Translations under genes and position numbers: made by a program
Assembly: GCA_964503455.1 (NCBI GenBank)
Contig: CAZCZR010000004.1
Location: 1 to 50,143, forward strand
DNA: 50,143 nt
Origin: CAZCZR01 sp964503455
Lineage (GTDB): Bacteria > Bacillota > Clostridia > UBA1381
Direction of reading: 5' to 3'
In this document: piece after piece, positions 17,987 to 27,772 of the stretch
Numbering within the stretch: the stretch's first letter is position 1
Layout of the letters: each line of letters starts with the position of its first letter
Notes under the pieces: generated by a model
What the model saw: only the letters and a program-made list of their open reading frames with translations
What the model was told of the DNA's origin: nothing
Databases searched by the model: none

Positions 17987-18670
17987 GTGGATATACATAT
18001 GCATTATACCGAAGCGGGCAGCGGACGGCCGCTGATACTTCTGCACGGCAACGGGGAGGACAGCTCGTATTTTAAGTATCAGATACCGTACTTTGCAAAA
18101 CGGTTCCGCGTCATAGCTCCCGACACGCGCGGACACGGCAAAACGCCCAGAGGCTCCGGCGAGTTTTCCATAAGGCGTTTTTCGGAGGATCTGCATGATT
18201 TTATGAAAGAGCTGAATATTGAAAATGCAGACATTCTCGGATTTTCAGACGGGGCGAATACGGCGATGATATTTGCCATGAAGTATCCAGAAATGACCGG
18301 AAGGCTGATTTTGAACGGCGGAAATCTTTTCGGTTCGGGAGTGAAGGCGTCGGTGCAGATACCGATAATCATAGGCTTTAAAATCGCGTCGCTGTTTGCG
18401 GCGAAAAGCGAAAAGGCCGCGCGCAGAGCCGAAATGCTCGGTCTTATGGTAAATGATCCCGATATAAAACCGGAGGAGCTTTCAAGGATAAAATCGCCGA
18501 CTCTTGTGATCGCGGGTACTAACGATATGATAAAAAAACAGCATACAAGACTTATATGCGATTCTATCCCGAACGCGGCTCTGAAATTCGTCAGCGGCGA
18601 CCACTTTGCGGCAAATAAAAATCCGGCAGAGTTCAACGCAGCGGCAGAAGCATTTTTGGCAAAACAGTAA
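17987..18670 (+). CDS. Alpha/beta hydrolase
   Basis: 227 residues from GTG at 17987, fixed by AAGGAGG (17974-17980) 6-7 bases upstream. Alpha/beta-hydrolase fold with oxyanion motif LLHGNGEDS, nucleophile elbow GFSDGANT (Ser), acid in AGTNDM and histidine in SGDHFAA: a complete Ser-Asp-His triad. Substrate unknown. Short cap region. Placed just after the trp operon but with its own ribosome site. Confidence 0.85.
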   Translation: MDIHMHYTEAGSGRPLILLHGNGEDSSYFKYQIPYFAKRFRVIAPDTRGHGKTPRGSGEFSIRRFSEDLHDFMKELNIENADILGFSDGANTAMIFAMKYPEMTGRLILNGGNLFGSGVKASVQIPIIIGFKIASLFAAKSEKAARRAEMLGLMVNDPDIKPEELSRIKSPTLVIAGTNDMIKKQHTRLICDSIPNAALKFVSGDHFAANKNPAEFNAAAEAFLAKQ

Positions 18671-18726
18671 AAACACCTGATTTTAAAAATTACCGCAAAA
18701 ATTTACGAAAAATTTTTTCAAAGCAC

Positions 18727-18755
18727 TGTACAATTTCCAAAAAGTGTGATATAAT
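18727..18755 (+). promoter_or_regulatory. Promoter for the yicC-remA-gmk gene run
   Basis: -35 TGTACA (four of six), 17-base spacer, -10 TATAAT (18750-18755), in an AT-rich gap after the hydrolase gene. A second TATAAT occurs 10 bases on. Confidence 0.55.
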
Positions 18756-18849
18756 AGGAATATAATGCGCTAAATGTATAGTTTGCGTACAGAGCTTTTT
18801 CAGCTCCATACGGCGCATGATTAAGATCGGAAAGCACGGTGAAACAAAG

Positions 18850-19728
18850 ATGATCAGAAGCATGACCGGCTACGGCAGAGGAGAAGCGGTGATCGGAGGC
18901 AAAAAAATCGTTGTCGAAATCAAGTCTGTAAACCACAGATTTGCGGACATCTCGCTCAAGGTGCCGAGGTGTTACTCGTATCTGGAGGATCCGCTTAGGA
19001 AGTACACCGCAGAGCATATAACGCGCGGCAAGGCCGATGTGTTTTTAAATATTGAAGATGTGGGCGGCTCGGAAGAAAATATTGCGCTTGACACGGTATT
19101 CGCTAAAAAGTATATAGCTGCTTTGGAGGAATTGCGTGACACGTTCGGACTGAAGGATGATATTTCCGTTATGACCGTTGCGAAAAATCCCGACATATTT
19201 AAGGTTGAGCGCGCCGAGGATGATAAGGACGCTTTATGGGAGGCCGTAAAAACGGTTGCGGATGAGGCTGTCGAAGCTTTCACCGATATGCGTATTCGCG
19301 AGGGCGAGAGAATAGGCAAGGATCTGAGAGCGCGGGTAGAGTACATGAAAACCGTGGCTGCCGAGATTAACAGCCGTTCGCCGGAAACGGTGAAGGAGTA
19401 TTCGGACAGACTTTATAAAAAGATCAAAGAAGTGCTTGATGACAGAACCGTAGACGAGGCGAGAGTGCTTACCGAGGTGGCGATATTTGCTGACAAGGTG
19501 GCTGTAAATGAGGAGATTGTGCGTCTGGCGAGTCACTTCGATGAGTTTTACGAGATACTTTCATCGGATGCTCCGGCGGGACGCAGGCTCGATTTTCTCA
19601 TTCAGGAGATAAACCGCGAAACGAATACGATCGGTTCTAAGGCGAACGACCTTTTTATAGCGCAGAAAGTCGTGGAACTTAAGGCGGAGATAGAAAAGCT
19701 GAGAGAACAGATACAAAATATCGAATAA
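18850..19728 (+). CDS. yicC: YicC-family endoribonuclease
   Basis: 292 residues beginning MIRSMTGYGRGE, the invariant family N-terminus, which decides the start although the ribosome site is weak. The C-terminal part RRLDFLIQEINRETNTIGSKAND (DUF1732) is the other signature. E. coli YicC is a ribonuclease implicated in small-RNA turnover. It precedes remA and gmk as in most Firmicutes. Confidence 0.92.
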   Translation: MIRSMTGYGRGEAVIGGKKIVVEIKSVNHRFADISLKVPRCYSYLEDPLRKYTAEHITRGKADVFLNIEDVGGSEENIALDTVFAKKYIAALEELRDTFGLKDDISVMTVAKNPDIFKVERAEDDKDALWEAVKTVADEAVEAFTDMRIREGERIGKDLRARVEYMKTVAAEINSRSPETVKEYSDRLYKKIKEVLDDRTVDEARVLTEVAIFADKVAVNEEIVRLASHFDEFYEILSSDAPAGRRLDFLIQEINRETNTIGSKANDLFIAQKVVELKAEIEKLREQIQNIE

Positions 19729-19756
19729 AGGGCATACTGAAAGGATGGCTGCTTAT

Positions 19757-20020
19757 ATGAAACTGATAAACATTGGCTTCGGAAATATGGTTATCGCGGA
19801 AAGGATAGTCGCTGTGGTAAGCTCCGAATCCGCTCCGATAAAACGGATAATACGCGAAGCTGAGGAAAAGGGCAGGCTGATAAACGCGACCTACGGAAGA
19901 AGAACGCGCTCGGTCATAGTGGCTGACAGCGGTCACGTGATACTGTCATCGCTTCAGCCGGAAACCATAGGTAACCGCTTTGGCGGAGGAGAAGAAACGG
20001 AGGCGCTGTTAAATGAATAA
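19757..20020 (+). CDS. remA: Extracellular matrix regulator RemA (DUF370)
   Basis: 87 residues beginning MKLINIGFGNMV. DNA-binding regulator that activates biofilm matrix genes in Bacillus subtilis; it forms ring-like oligomers on DNA. SAPIKRIIREAEEKGRLI and TYGRRTRSVI are the conserved core. I chose ATG 19757 over 19745, because AAAGGATGG then sits at proper spacing and the family starts there. It overlaps gmk by 8 bases. Confidence 0.93.
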   Translation: MKLINIGFGNMVIAERIVAVVSSESAPIKRIIREAEEKGRLINATYGRRTRSVIVADSGHVILSSLQPETIGNRFGGGEETEALLNE

Positions 20021-20600
20021 AGGACTGATATTCATAATGTCGGGACCGTCCGGAACAGGCAAGGGCACGGTATGCTCGGAGCTTATGAAAAGGCGGGAGG
20101 ATCTGTTTTTATCCGTATCGGCAACGTCGCGTCCCATAAAGGCAGGCGAGACCGATGGCGTCACATATACTTATGTAAGTGCCGATGAGTTTAAAAATAT
20201 GATAGACAGCGGCGAGATGCTTGAGTGGGCGGTATACAACGGCAACTACTACGGCACACCGAAAAAAGCCATACATACGCAGATAGAAAACGGCAGGTCT
20301 GTGCTTTTGGAGATAGAACCTCAGGGCGCACTGAATGTAAAGGCGGTTTTTCCGGAGGCGAATATGATATTTATAGTCCCGCCTTCCATGGAGGAGCTTA
20401 AAAAGCGCCTGATTGAAAGAGGCAGAGAAACCGAAGAACAGATACTGGAGCGTCTTGAAGCTTCGAAATGGGAGTTTGCCCAGGCACGTAAGTATGACAG
20501 AATCATAGTAAACGATGACCTTAATGTCTGCGTGGACGAGGTTATGGATTATATAGATCAGAAAATGAAAGAGGACGCCGTGATCTCGGCGCTTTCATAA
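20013..20600 (+). CDS. gmk: Guanylate kinase
   Basis: 195 residues. Phosphorylates GMP to GDP. P-loop SGPSGTGKGT, GMP-binding SATSRPIKAGETDGVTY and lid region RLIERGRETEEQ are intact. Confidence 0.96.
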   Translation: MNKGLIFIMSGPSGTGKGTVCSELMKRREDLFLSVSATSRPIKAGETDGVTYTYVSADEFKNMIDSGEMLEWAVYNGNYYGTPKKAIHTQIENGRSVLLEIEPQGALNVKAVFPEANMIFIVPPSMEELKKRLIERGRETEEQILERLEASKWEFAQARKYDRIIVNDDLNVCVDEVMDYIDQKMKEDAVISALS

Positions 20601-20673
20601 AGACGCGGAACGGTATAAAAAATAAATACATATATAAATTTCATATAGACGGGTTATAAGGAGAATGATAATC

Positions 20674-21069
20674 ATGATAACAAATCCCTCGATCAATGTA
20701 CTTTCAAAATATGTGGACAGCAGATACACTCTTGTTACTATGACGGCAAAAAGAGCGAGGATGATAGGCGAGTCCGGCGAAGGACTGGTTGACTGTGAGT
20801 CGGATAAGCCTGTATCGATAGCCGTAAACGAGATTGCTGCGGGAAAGATCGATTATGTGCGGCATACAGACAATGGAGCGGTTGTGACAGATAAGGCTTA
20901 CGAAGGCCCTATCAAGTATATAACCGATGATGTTGATTTTGACACATACGGTCTGGGCGGAGCGCCGGAAACACAGAGCGCTTTATCGTCGGAAACAAAC
21001 AATATAGGCGCTGCTGCCGATCAAACGGCTCGTGAAGAGGCGGCGGAGCTTAATGACGGCAATATATAA
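20674..21069 (+). CDS. rpoZ: RNA polymerase omega subunit, extended C-terminus
   Basis: 131 residues from ATG 20674 (AAGGAG at 20658-20663 sets this start rather than 20665). The omega core (residues about 1-75: TNPSINVLSKYVDSRYTLV, KRARMI, KPVSIAVNEIAAGKI) is typical. A tail of about 55 residues rich in Asp, Ala and Glu follows, longer than in Bacillus (67 residues). Role: assembly and stability of RNA polymerase. Its place between gmk and priA is conserved. Confidence 0.88.
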   Translation: MITNPSINVLSKYVDSRYTLVTMTAKRARMIGESGEGLVDCESDKPVSIAVNEIAAGKIDYVRHTDNGAVVTDKAYEGPIKYITDDVDFDTYGLGGAPETQSALSSETNNIGAAADQTAREEAAELNDGNI

Positions 21070-23295
21070 ATGATAGTAAGTGTTGCCGTCGGCAGCAAGA
21101 CCTCAGCGACCGATAAGCTGTATGATTACAGCATAAGCGAAGCGGATGCGCAAACGGCTCGTGTCGGTTCAAGGGTGACGGTGCCGTTTGGCAGGGGTAA
21201 TAAGCCTGTTGAGGGCTATATAATGTTTATTAAACCGTCTACGGCTAAAAACATGGCTATAAAAGAGGTGCTTTCTGTATCTGAGGAGCGTGCTTTTGAT
21301 GAAAGTATGCTCGTGCTTATAAACCGTATGCGCGAAAAGTATCTTGCGGGGTATTACGATATTATCCGTACAATATCTCCCGCTGCGTTTCGTTCAAAGC
21401 GCGTAGGCGAAAAGACGCAGAGTATGGCAAGGCTTGCTGTGCCGGAGGAAGAAGCGGAAGAGTATATACGCTCTGCCAAATCGAAAAAAAGAGCCGCTGT
21501 TGCGGAGCTGCTTTTATATAACGGCTTTGCCGCAGTACAGGATATATGTGATTTTACCGTCTGCTCCCGCGCGGTCATACGCGCTGTGGAAAAGGACGGC
21601 ATAATAGAGATATTCAAGCGCGGAATAGTGCGTGACCCCTATAAGAATCTGAAAACGCAGCCTTCACAACCTCCGGTTTTGACAGAGGAACAGAGCGCCT
21701 GCCTTGAGAGGATATACAAGGCTTCTGATGAGGGAAGATTCGAGGAGTTTTTGCTTCACGGCGTGACGGGAAGCGGAAAAACGGAAGTGTTCCTGCGCGC
21801 TATAGATCATGTGCTTGAAAAGGGCGGTCAGGCTGTTATGCTTGTGCCGGAAATATCCCTTACTCCCCAGATGGTAAGACGCTTTACCGAACGCTTCGGC
21901 GATAAAGTGGCGGTCTACCATTCCGGACTTTCAATGGGCGAAAGATGCGATCAGTGGAGACTTATGCGTTCGGGCAAAAAGAGCGTGGTAGTCGGAGCGC
22001 GGTCGGCAGTATTCGCGCCGTTTTCCGATCCGGGCATATTCATAATAGACGAATCACATTCGGAGGTATACAAATCCGAGTCGTCTCCGAGATACGACGC
22101 GCGGGAGATAGCCGTGATGAGAGCAAAGCTTGCGGGTATTCCCGTGATAAGCGCATCGGCGACGCCTTCCGTGACGGATTATAAAAACGCCCTCGATAAA
22201 AAAACAACGCTGCTTGAGATGACAAAACGCGTGAACAACGATATTCTGCCCCGCATAATAGTGGCGGATATGCGCAGCGAGCTGGCGATGGGAAACCGGT
22301 CCATGTTTTCCGAAGCGCTTCGCGGCGAGATGGAAAAAAATCTCGAGCGCGGCGAGCAAACCATACTGTTTTTAAACAGACGCGGCTTTTCAACGTTTGT
22401 GTCCTGTCGGGAGTGCGGCTATACGGCAAAATGCCCGAATTGCAGCATAACTCTGACGTATCACCGCTACGGGAATATGCTAAGGTGTCATTACTGCGGC
22501 TTTGAAACGGCGAATTATACAAAATGTCCTTCTTGCGGCAGCGGATATATACGCTACTTCGGAGGAGGAACACAGAAGGTGGAAACCGAGGCGCACAGGA
22601 TGTTTCCTAAGGCTTCGGTGCTTAGAATGGATGTGGACACCACTTCGGGAAAGCTTGGACACGAAAAGCTTCTTGAAAGATTTGAAAAAGAAAAAACGGA
22701 TATACTGATAGGAACTCAGATGGTCGCTAAGGGACTTGATTTTGAAAACGTGACTCTTGTCGGGGTAATAAGCGCCGACACCATGCTCAATCTCAATGAT
22801 TACCGCGCTTCGGAGCGCACCTTTGCGATGCTTGAGCAGGTCAGCGGCAGAGCCGGACGCGGCAGCAAAAAAGGAAGGGCCGTCATCCAGACATATACTC
22901 CTCAAAACGAGGCTGTGGCATTGGTAAAGACCCATGACTACAAGGCGTTTTTTAAAAGCGAGATCAGCACAAGACAGGAGCTTTACTATCCGCCGTACTG
23001 TGAGCTTATAGGCATTACCGTCAGCTCGCTCTCGGAGAGAAGATCCGCCGAAACAGCAATGAAATTTGCAGGCTTTGTATCGGCGTGGGAAAGCGCGGAT
23101 ACCGTTCGTATTCTCGGACCCATACCCGCGCCTGTGTCAAAAGTCCAAAACCGTTACCGCTGGCAGCTCATAATAAAGGCACCGTCCGCCGACAGACTGA
23201 ATGAGATACTTCTCGACGCGAAGGCGGAGTGCATGAAGGGCGCGGCGGCGGATGAGCTTACGATAGTTATAGATAAAAATCCCAACGGAATGTAG
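21070..23295 (+). CDS. priA: Primosomal helicase PriA
   Basis: 741 residues. 3'-5' helicase that restarts stalled replication forks. DNA-binding domain at the N-terminus, Walker A GVTGSGKTE, a DEAH-type box reading DESH (most PriA have DEEH), paired zinc motifs CRECGYTAKCPNC and CHYCGFETANYTKCPSCG, and helicase motifs GTQMVAKGLDF and GRAGRG. ATG directly follows the rpoZ stop. Confidence 0.95.
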   Translation: MIVSVAVGSKTSATDKLYDYSISEADAQTARVGSRVTVPFGRGNKPVEGYIMFIKPSTAKNMAIKEVLSVSEERAFDESMLVLINRMREKYLAGYYDIIRTISPAAFRSKRVGEKTQSMARLAVPEEEAEEYIRSAKSKKRAAVAELLLYNGFAAVQDICDFTVCSRAVIRAVEKDGIIEIFKRGIVRDPYKNLKTQPSQPPVLTEEQSACLERIYKASDEGRFEEFLLHGVTGSGKTEVFLRAIDHVLEKGGQAVMLVPEISLTPQMVRRFTERFGDKVAVYHSGLSMGERCDQWRLMRSGKKSVVVGARSAVFAPFSDPGIFIIDESHSEVYKSESSPRYDAREIAVMRAKLAGIPVISASATPSVTDYKNALDKKTTLLEMTKRVNNDILPRIIVADMRSELAMGNRSMFSEALRGEMEKNLERGEQTILFLNRRGFSTFVSCRECGYTAKCPNCSITLTYHRYGNMLRCHYCGFETANYTKCPSCGSGYIRYFGGGTQKVETEAHRMFPKASVLRMDVDTTSGKLGHEKLLERFEKEKTDILIGTQMVAKGLDFENVTLVGVISADTMLNLNDYRASERTFAMLEQVSGRAGRGSKKGRAVIQTYTPQNEAVALVKTHDYKAFFKSEISTRQELYYPPYCELIGITVSSLSERRSAETAMKFAGFVSAWESADTVRILGPIPAPVSKVQNRYRWQLIIKAPSADRLNEILLDAKAECMKGAAADELTIVIDKNPNGM

Positions 23296-23321
23296 ATCCG
23301 GAGAAAGGATGATATACAGAT

Positions 23322-23771
23322 ATGGCATTAAGAAATATCAGAATAAAAGGAGACCCGATCCTGAACAAGGTCTGCAAGCCTGTGACAAAGTTTGACGAAA
23401 GGCTTTGGGTGCTGCTTGACGATATGTACGAAACGATGAGCAAGGCTGAGGGCGTCGGGCTTGCGGCGCCGCAGGTAGGCATACTTAAAAGGGCGGTTGT
23501 AATAGATGTGGGAGAGGGAAAGCTGGAGCTTATAAATCCTGAAGTGATCGAAACATCAGGTCAGCAGACCGATAAAGAGGGTTGTCTGAGCGTACCTGAA
23601 GAATGGTATGATGTGACGCGTCCCAACTATGCGAAGGTAAGGGCGCAGGACAGGAACGGCAATCGTTTTGAGGTAGAGGGCGAAGGACTTATGGCAAGGG
23701 CGCTTTTGCATGAGGCGGAGCATTTGGACGGCATACTGTTTATAAGCCATGTGGAAGGATACGAGCTGTAA
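23322..23771 (+). CDS. def: Peptide deformylase
   Basis: 149 residues. Removes the formyl group from nascent proteins. Motifs GVGLAAPQVG, EGCLSVPE (metal Cys) and HEAEHLDG (HExxH metal site; usual form HEIDHLDG) are in order. A ribosome site AAAGGAT lies before the ATG. Its stop overlaps the fmt start by one base. Confidence 0.95.
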   Translation: MALRNIRIKGDPILNKVCKPVTKFDERLWVLLDDMYETMSKAEGVGLAAPQVGILKRAVVIDVGEGKLELINPEVIETSGQQTDKEGCLSVPEEWYDVTRPNYAKVRAQDRNGNRFEVEGEGLMARALLHEAEHLDGILFISHVEGYEL

Positions 23772-24712
23772 TGAAGATATTGTTTATGGGAACGCCTGAT
23801 TTTGCCGATGCGGCTTTAAAAGCGCTTATAAGCAGCCGTCACGAGGTTGCGGCTGTCATAACTCGGCCGGACAAGCCGAAGGGGCGCGGACATAAGCTTA
23901 TGCCGCCGGAGGTCAAGGTTACCGCGCTTGAAAATAATATACCGGTATATCAGCCGGAAAGGATAGGAAACGGCGAGCTTGACGAAATACTCGAAAAATA
24001 TGTTCCTGAACTTACGGTTGTCGCGGCATACGGAAAAATCATTCCCGAAAAAGCGCTTAATTACGCGAAATACGGCGCGGTGAATATTCATGCGTCGCTG
24101 TTGCCGAAGCTTCGCGGCGCGGCTCCGATACAGCGAGCCGTCATAAACGGCGACAGAGAAACCGGAGTTACCGTAATGCAGATGAATGCGGGTCTTGACA
24201 CGGGAGATATTTTAAGTGTTGAAAAAACGGAAATAGGGGAATATGAAACTTCCGCCGAACTGTTTGAAAGACTTGCCGTGATAGGCTCAAGGCTGCTTTT
24301 GGAAACGATTGACAAAATAGAAGAAGGAAGCGTAATTCCTGAAAAGCAGGATGACGCGGCGCATACGTATGCTCCTCCGGTGAAAAGGGAAGAGGCGCTT
24401 GTAGACTGGACACGTCCGGCGAGAGAAATATCCAAACTGGTTTGCGGAATGAATTCATGGCCTTTGGCGTATACTTACTATAAAGGCGCCGTAATGAAGA
24501 TAATCGAGGGAGAATGGACGGACAAAAAAAGCTGCTGCCCGCCCGGCTCTGTCATCGGCGCCGTGAAAGGCAAGGGACTTGAGATCGCCGCCGGAAAAGG
24601 CACATATATCATTAAAACCGCGCAGTTTGCCGGCACAAAGCGTATGCCGATAATCGATTATATACGCGGGCATGAGTTTGATATGAACGCTGTACTCGGC
24701 GAACGGATATAA
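23771..24712 (+). CDS. fmt: Methionyl-tRNA formyltransferase
   Basis: 313 residues. Formylates initiator Met-tRNA. FMGTPDFA at the N-terminus, NIHASLLPKLRGAAPIQ with the catalytic Asn/His, and MNAGLDTGDIL are conserved, followed by the C-terminal tRNA-binding domain. It partners functionally with the preceding def gene. Confidence 0.96.
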   Translation: MKILFMGTPDFADAALKALISSRHEVAAVITRPDKPKGRGHKLMPPEVKVTALENNIPVYQPERIGNGELDEILEKYVPELTVVAAYGKIIPEKALNYAKYGAVNIHASLLPKLRGAAPIQRAVINGDRETGVTVMQMNAGLDTGDILSVEKTEIGEYETSAELFERLAVIGSRLLLETIDKIEEGSVIPEKQDDAAHTYAPPVKREEALVDWTRPAREISKLVCGMNSWPLAYTYYKGAVMKIIEGEWTDKKSCCPPGSVIGAVKGKGLEIAAGKGTYIIKTAQFAGTKRMPIIDYIRGHEFDMNAVLGERI

Positions 24713-24732
24713 TGTTGCGAGAGGAACGGATA

Positions 24733-25422
24733 ATGTATAGATATTATTTTGATTCAACATATATACTGATAATAATAGGCTTTGCGCTCACCTTGATAGC
24801 GCAGTTCGGCGTAAAAAGCACTTACTCAAAGTATGCGAAGGTGTATTCTTCAAGAGGATATACCGCTGCGGATGTCGCAAGACAGATACTTGACAGAAAC
24901 GGTCTTTACAAGATACGCATTGAGCGTGTCGCGGGTGATCTTACCGATCACTTTGATCCAAAGGCGAATGTTGTAAGGCTTTCGGACAGTACCTACGGCT
25001 CAAATTCAGTCGCGGCTATAGGCGTTGCGGCGCATGAGTGCGGACACGCAGTCCAGCACGCTGTCGGATACGTGCCGATAAAGCTGCGAAACGCCATAGT
25101 ACCTGTGGTGAATATAGGCAACACAGCCGCACTGCCGCTGTTCTTTATAGGACTGATTTTGGGAATGACAGGGCTGGCTCTGTTCGGAGTGCTGCTGTTT
25201 TCACTGGTGCTTGTATTTCAGCTTGTGACGCTGCCTGTGGAGTTTAATGCCAGCAGACGCGCTTTGAATATTCTTGAACAGAATAATATGCTGTATGACG
25301 AGGAGCTTAAAGGAGCGAGAAAGGTTCTTACCGCCGCGGCTATGACATATGTGGCTGCTGTGGCTTCTACCGCCTTGCAGATACTCAGGCTGCTTACGAT
25401 ACTGAACCGAAGAAGAGATTAA
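24733..25422 (+). CDS. YugP-family membrane zinc metallopeptidase
   Basis: 229 residues. An N-terminal membrane segment (about 9-26), a zinc motif HECGH near residue 101 and further C-terminal membrane segments match the neutral zinc metallopeptidase family (DUF YugP). ATG 24733 is preferred over 24712 because GAGAGGAAC precedes it. Substrate unknown. It sits between fmt and rsmB, as in many Clostridia. Confidence 0.87.
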   Translation: MYRYYFDSTYILIIIGFALTLIAQFGVKSTYSKYAKVYSSRGYTAADVARQILDRNGLYKIRIERVAGDLTDHFDPKANVVRLSDSTYGSNSVAAIGVAAHECGHAVQHAVGYVPIKLRNAIVPVVNIGNTAALPLFFIGLILGMTGLALFGVLLFSLVLVFQLVTLPVEFNASRRALNILEQNNMLYDEELKGARKVLTAAAMTYVAAVASTALQILRLLTILNRRRD

Positions 25423-25424
25423 GT

Positions 25425-26729
25425 ATGCGTGAAAGGATAATAAAAATACTTTACAACGTTGAATTTGGGGGAGCTTACTCAAATATCGCGCTGAAAAACG
25501 GCCTTGACGGACTCGATCCTCGCGACCGCGCCTTTGTGTCGAGAGCTGTTTACGGCGTTATAAGCCGAAGGCTGACTCTTGATTATATAATAGGTCTGTA
25601 CTCAAAAATCAAACTGAAAAAAATATCAAAATATATACTTCTTATATTGCGGCTGGGTATATATCAGCTGCTTTATATGGATAAAGTCCCGCAAAGCGCG
25701 GCAGTAAACGAGTCGGTGAAGCTTGCCAAGCGTTACGGACACAGCGCGTCGGCGGGGTTTGTAAACGGAGTTTTAAGAAGCGTGGCGCGAGATAAATGCA
25801 ATATAAAAATGCCCGCCGATCCTTTGGAAAGTATGTCGGTGAGGTACTCGTTCCCGAAGGAAACGGTCGAATATTATATATCACGCTTTGGAGAGGAATT
25901 TGCATCGGAGCTTATGGAATCCCTTAACAGGGAGCCTGCCATGACGATAAGGGCGAACAGGCTCAAAATAAGCAGAGCCGATCTTGTAAAGCGGCTTGAA
26001 GCGGATGGCATACGAGCAAAAGAGAACAGCTTTTGCGGGGACGGCATTGATGTTTCGGGACTTGATACGGCATCATCGCGCCTCTATAAAAGCGGATATT
26101 TTACCGTACAGGACGCGGCTGCTATGACGGCTGCGCGAATACTTGATCCGAAGCCGGACGACACTGTAATTGATCTGTGCGCGGCTCCGGGCGGCAAGAC
26201 AACGTATCTTGCTGAATTAATGGAAAATAAGGGCATAATAAGAGCCTTTGACATACATGAAAATAAGATAGGACTTATAAGGGACAATGCTGAACGTCTC
26301 GGTATAACTATAATATCGGCGCGCGCTTCGGACGCGTCTGTATATGATGAAAAATATACCGCGTTCGCCGACTGTGTGCTTGCGGATGTGCCGTGTTCCG
26401 GAAGCGGTATAGCGAGGAGAAAGCCGGAGCTTAAATATTCCCGCGAGGATATATCGGGACTTTTGGAAATACAGGCTGCGATACTTGAAAACGCGGCACG
26501 GTATACAAAGCCGGGCGGTGTGCTTGTATACAGCACCTGTTCCTTGAGAAAAGAAGAAAATGAGGATACGGTAAATAAATTTTTAGAAAAAAACAAGGAC
26601 TTTCGTCCGGAAAGCATAGAAAAATATTTGCCGCATGGAGCCGGAGGGCAAAGCGGCATGATGACGTTTTTTCCAAATGTACACGGTACCGACGGATTTT
26701 TTGCGGCGAAGCTGAGGAAGGCAACATGA
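25425..26729 (+). CDS. rsmB: 16S rRNA (cytosine-967 C5)-methyltransferase
   Basis: 434 residues. N-terminal NusB-like RNA-binding domain (about 1-130) and a C-terminal Rossmann methyltransferase: SAM motif LCAAPGGKTTYLAELM, DVPCSGSG (one catalytic Cys) and YSTCSL (second catalytic Cys). Complete. Confidence 0.94.
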   Translation: MRERIIKILYNVEFGGAYSNIALKNGLDGLDPRDRAFVSRAVYGVISRRLTLDYIIGLYSKIKLKKISKYILLILRLGIYQLLYMDKVPQSAAVNESVKLAKRYGHSASAGFVNGVLRSVARDKCNIKMPADPLESMSVRYSFPKETVEYYISRFGEEFASELMESLNREPAMTIRANRLKISRADLVKRLEADGIRAKENSFCGDGIDVSGLDTASSRLYKSGYFTVQDAAAMTAARILDPKPDDTVIDLCAAPGGKTTYLAELMENKGIIRAFDIHENKIGLIRDNAERLGITIISARASDASVYDEKYTAFADCVLADVPCSGSGIARRKPELKYSREDISGLLEIQAAILENAARYTKPGGVLVYSTCSLRKEENEDTVNKFLEKNKDFRPESIEKYLPHGAGGQSGMMTFFPNVHGTDGFFAAKLRKAT

Positions 26730-27772
26730 CGGATCTGAAAAACCTGACCTACGATGAGCTTGAAAACTTAATAACAGACCTCGGCGAACCGAAATTCAGG
26801 GCGGGACAGGTTTTTGAATGGATATACAAGGGCGCTGAAAGCTTTGACGATATGACGAACATATCAAAAAAGACAAGAGCAAGACTTGCTGAAGTGTCGT
26901 ACATATCCGGTATAAGAATAAGAGAAAAGTACGTTTCGGCGATAGACGGCACTGTTAAATATTTGTTTGAGCTTGATGACGGCAACTGTATAGAAAGCGT
27001 TGTAATGCGCTATCATCACGGACTGACGATTTGCATATCCTCGCAGGTGGGATGCAAAATGGGATGCCGGTTTTGCGCTTCAACCATCGGCGGCCTTGTG
27101 CGGTCGCTTACAGCGGGGGAAATAATAAGTCAGATAATCGCGGCTCAAAAGGATATGGGAGAGAGGATAGGCAACGTTGTGATAATGGGTATAGGAGAGC
27201 CTCTCGATAATTACAATAATGTTATAAGATTTTTAAAAAATGTCAATCATGAAAAGGGACTGAACATCGGATACCGGCATATAACACTTTCAACGTGCGG
27301 TCTTGCTGATAAGATAGAGGCTTTAGCGGAGGAAAGGCTTCCGATAACGCTTGCCATATCGCTTCATGCTCCCGATAATGAAAAAAGAACCGCTGTTATG
27401 CCGGTGAACAGGGCATATCCTCTGGAAAGACTGATAAAGGCGTGCAGATACTATATCAGCGCCACAGGCAGAAGGCTGACATTTGAATATTCGCTTATCA
27501 GGGGAGTGAATGATACTCCCGAATGTGCTGAAAAACTCGCAAAGCTTGTAAAAGGTCTGGCGGCTCATATAAATCTGATACCCGTAAACAAGGTCGAAGA
27601 ACGCGGCTATGAAAAAAGCACCGCCGAAAATATCGAACGTTTTCGCAGACACCTTGAAAGCATGGGTCTAAACGCGACTGTAAGGCGCGAGCTTGGTTCG
27701 GATATAAACGCGAGCTGCGGTCAGCTGCGCAAGAAGGCATTTGGAATAACAGAGCGAGGTGATACAAATTGA
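26726..27772 (+). CDS. rlmN: 23S rRNA/tRNA adenine-C2 methyltransferase RlmN
   Basis: 348 residues. Radical-SAM enzyme that makes 2-methyladenosine. The iron-sulfur cysteines are C110, C114 and C117 (CKMGCRFC). The catalytic cysteine pair includes the one in HITLSTCG and the C-terminal one in INASCGQL. ATGA overlap with rsmB. Confidence 0.95.
   Translation: MTDLKNLTYDELENLITDLGEPKFRAGQVFEWIYKGAESFDDMTNISKKTRARLAEVSYISGIRIREKYVSAIDGTVKYLFELDDGNCIESVVMRYHHGLTICISSQVGCKMGCRFCASTIGGLVRSLTAGEIISQIIAAQKDMGERIGNVVIMGIGEPLDNYNNVIRFLKNVNHEKGLNIGYRHITLSTCGLADKIEALAEERLPITLAISLHAPDNEKRTAVMPVNRAYPLERLIKACRYYISATGRRLTFEYSLIRGVNDTPECAEKLAKLVKGLAAHINLIPVNKVEERGYEKSTAENIERFRRHLESMGLNATVRRELGSDINASCGQLRKKAFGITERGDTN

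Noticed and set aside
22045..22065. PriA DESH in place of DEEH as sign of inactivation
   Set aside because: All other helicase and zinc motifs are intact and the change is in a variable position of the DExH box.
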